A DNA stretch of 5,290 nucleotides from Candidatus Heimdallarchaeota archaeon (GTDB lineage Archaea; Asgardarchaeota; Heimdallarchaeia; Heimdallarchaeales; Heimdallarchaeaceae): positions 1-5,290 of the forward strand of contig JAGLTP010000193.1 in the NCBI GenBank assembly GCA_023135215.1, given 5' to 3'. Every line of letters starts with the position of its first letter. The first letter of the stretch is position 1. Both the position numbers and the translations under genes were made by a program. Positions 5,152 through 5,290 of this stretch are shown here, piece by piece. The notes below the pieces were generated by a model. It saw only the letters and a list, made by a program, of their open reading frames with translations. It did no database searches and had not been told where the DNA came from.

Positions 5152-5290
5152 CTTCCATATACTTTTTTAGATTAGCTTTTTCAATAGCAGCGATTACTTC
5201 TTCATCAGTGGCATCACGTTTTATTGCAACTGTTTTATCTGTGGGTTCCACATGTCCTATATTACAACGACGACGTTTTACTGATGAGAG
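5135..5290 (-). CDS. rpl14e: 50S ribosomal protein eL14 (L14e), C-terminal part only
   Basis: The gene runs off the right edge, so only 51 codons and the TAA stop are present. The visible part begins VKRRRCNIGHVEPTDKTVAI and continues with a segment containing RDATDEEVIAAIEKANL, ending EEKIVP. This is the archaeal eL14 pattern: the 'V-K-R-R-R-x-N-x-x-H-x-E-P-T' strand that closes the KOW/SH3-like barrel, then the 'A-(S/T)-D-E-E-V' helix. eL14 is an archaeal/eukaryotic large-subunit protein. Its place directly upstream of cbf5 on the same strand, 51 bases away, is a familiar archaeal arrangement and supports the call. The start and the N-terminal KOW region are outside the window. Confidence 0.88.
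   Translation of the reverse strand, partial: LSSVKRRRCNIGHVEPTDKTVAIKRDATDEEVIAAIEKANLKKYMEEKIVP

Noticed and set aside
1..5290. Mobile elements, tRNA or rRNA genes, CRISPR arrays, or a novel defence-type system
   Set aside because: Coding regions for recognised housekeeping genes fill nearly all of the window. No tandem or spaced repeats, transposase motifs or cloverleaf folds were noticed by eye, though a small RNA in the 147-base gap cannot be ruled out.

Overview
This window is a piece of an archaeal ribosomal-protein superoperon (the spc-type cluster). The archaeal assignment rests on the mixture of universal proteins (uS8, uL6, uL18, uS5, uL30, uL15) with archaeal/eukaryotic-only proteins (eL32, eL19, eL14), on the pseudouridine synthase Cbf5, and on ribosome-binding sites of the archaeal GGTGA type. 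The DNA is AT-rich (about one third GC by eye). An Asgard-like or other low-GC archaeal lineage is possible, but nothing here settles the phylum.

Layout, plus strand: the last ten codons of rps8 (uS8), then rpl6 (uL6), then a 147-base AT-rich gap that seems to hold T-tract termination signals and a new promoter, then rpl32e (eL32), rpl19e (eL19), rpl18 (uL18), rps5 (uS5), rpl30 (uL30) and rpl15 (uL15), all closely spaced. Layout, minus strand: after a 36-base convergent junction comes cbf5, preceded (in its own direction) by the 3' end of rpl14e (eL14), which runs off the right edge of the window.

The genes work together in translation. The plus-strand genes encode proteins of the large and small ribosomal subunits. 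Cbf5 is the catalytic subunit of the H/ACA ribonucleoprotein that makes pseudouridine in rRNA, and the eL14-cbf5 pairing is common in archaea. The usual archaeal follow-on genes after rpl15 (secY, adk and others) are absent at this junction, and the eL14-cbf5 block is inverted to face rpl15.

No mobile element, tRNA, rRNA or CRISPR array was seen, and no wholly unknown gene system. The most unusual points are a roughly 50-residue acidic tail on eL32, a basic N-terminal extension on uL18, and the gap ahead of rpl32e, which carries a perfect 8-base inverted repeat and lacks a good ribosome-binding site.
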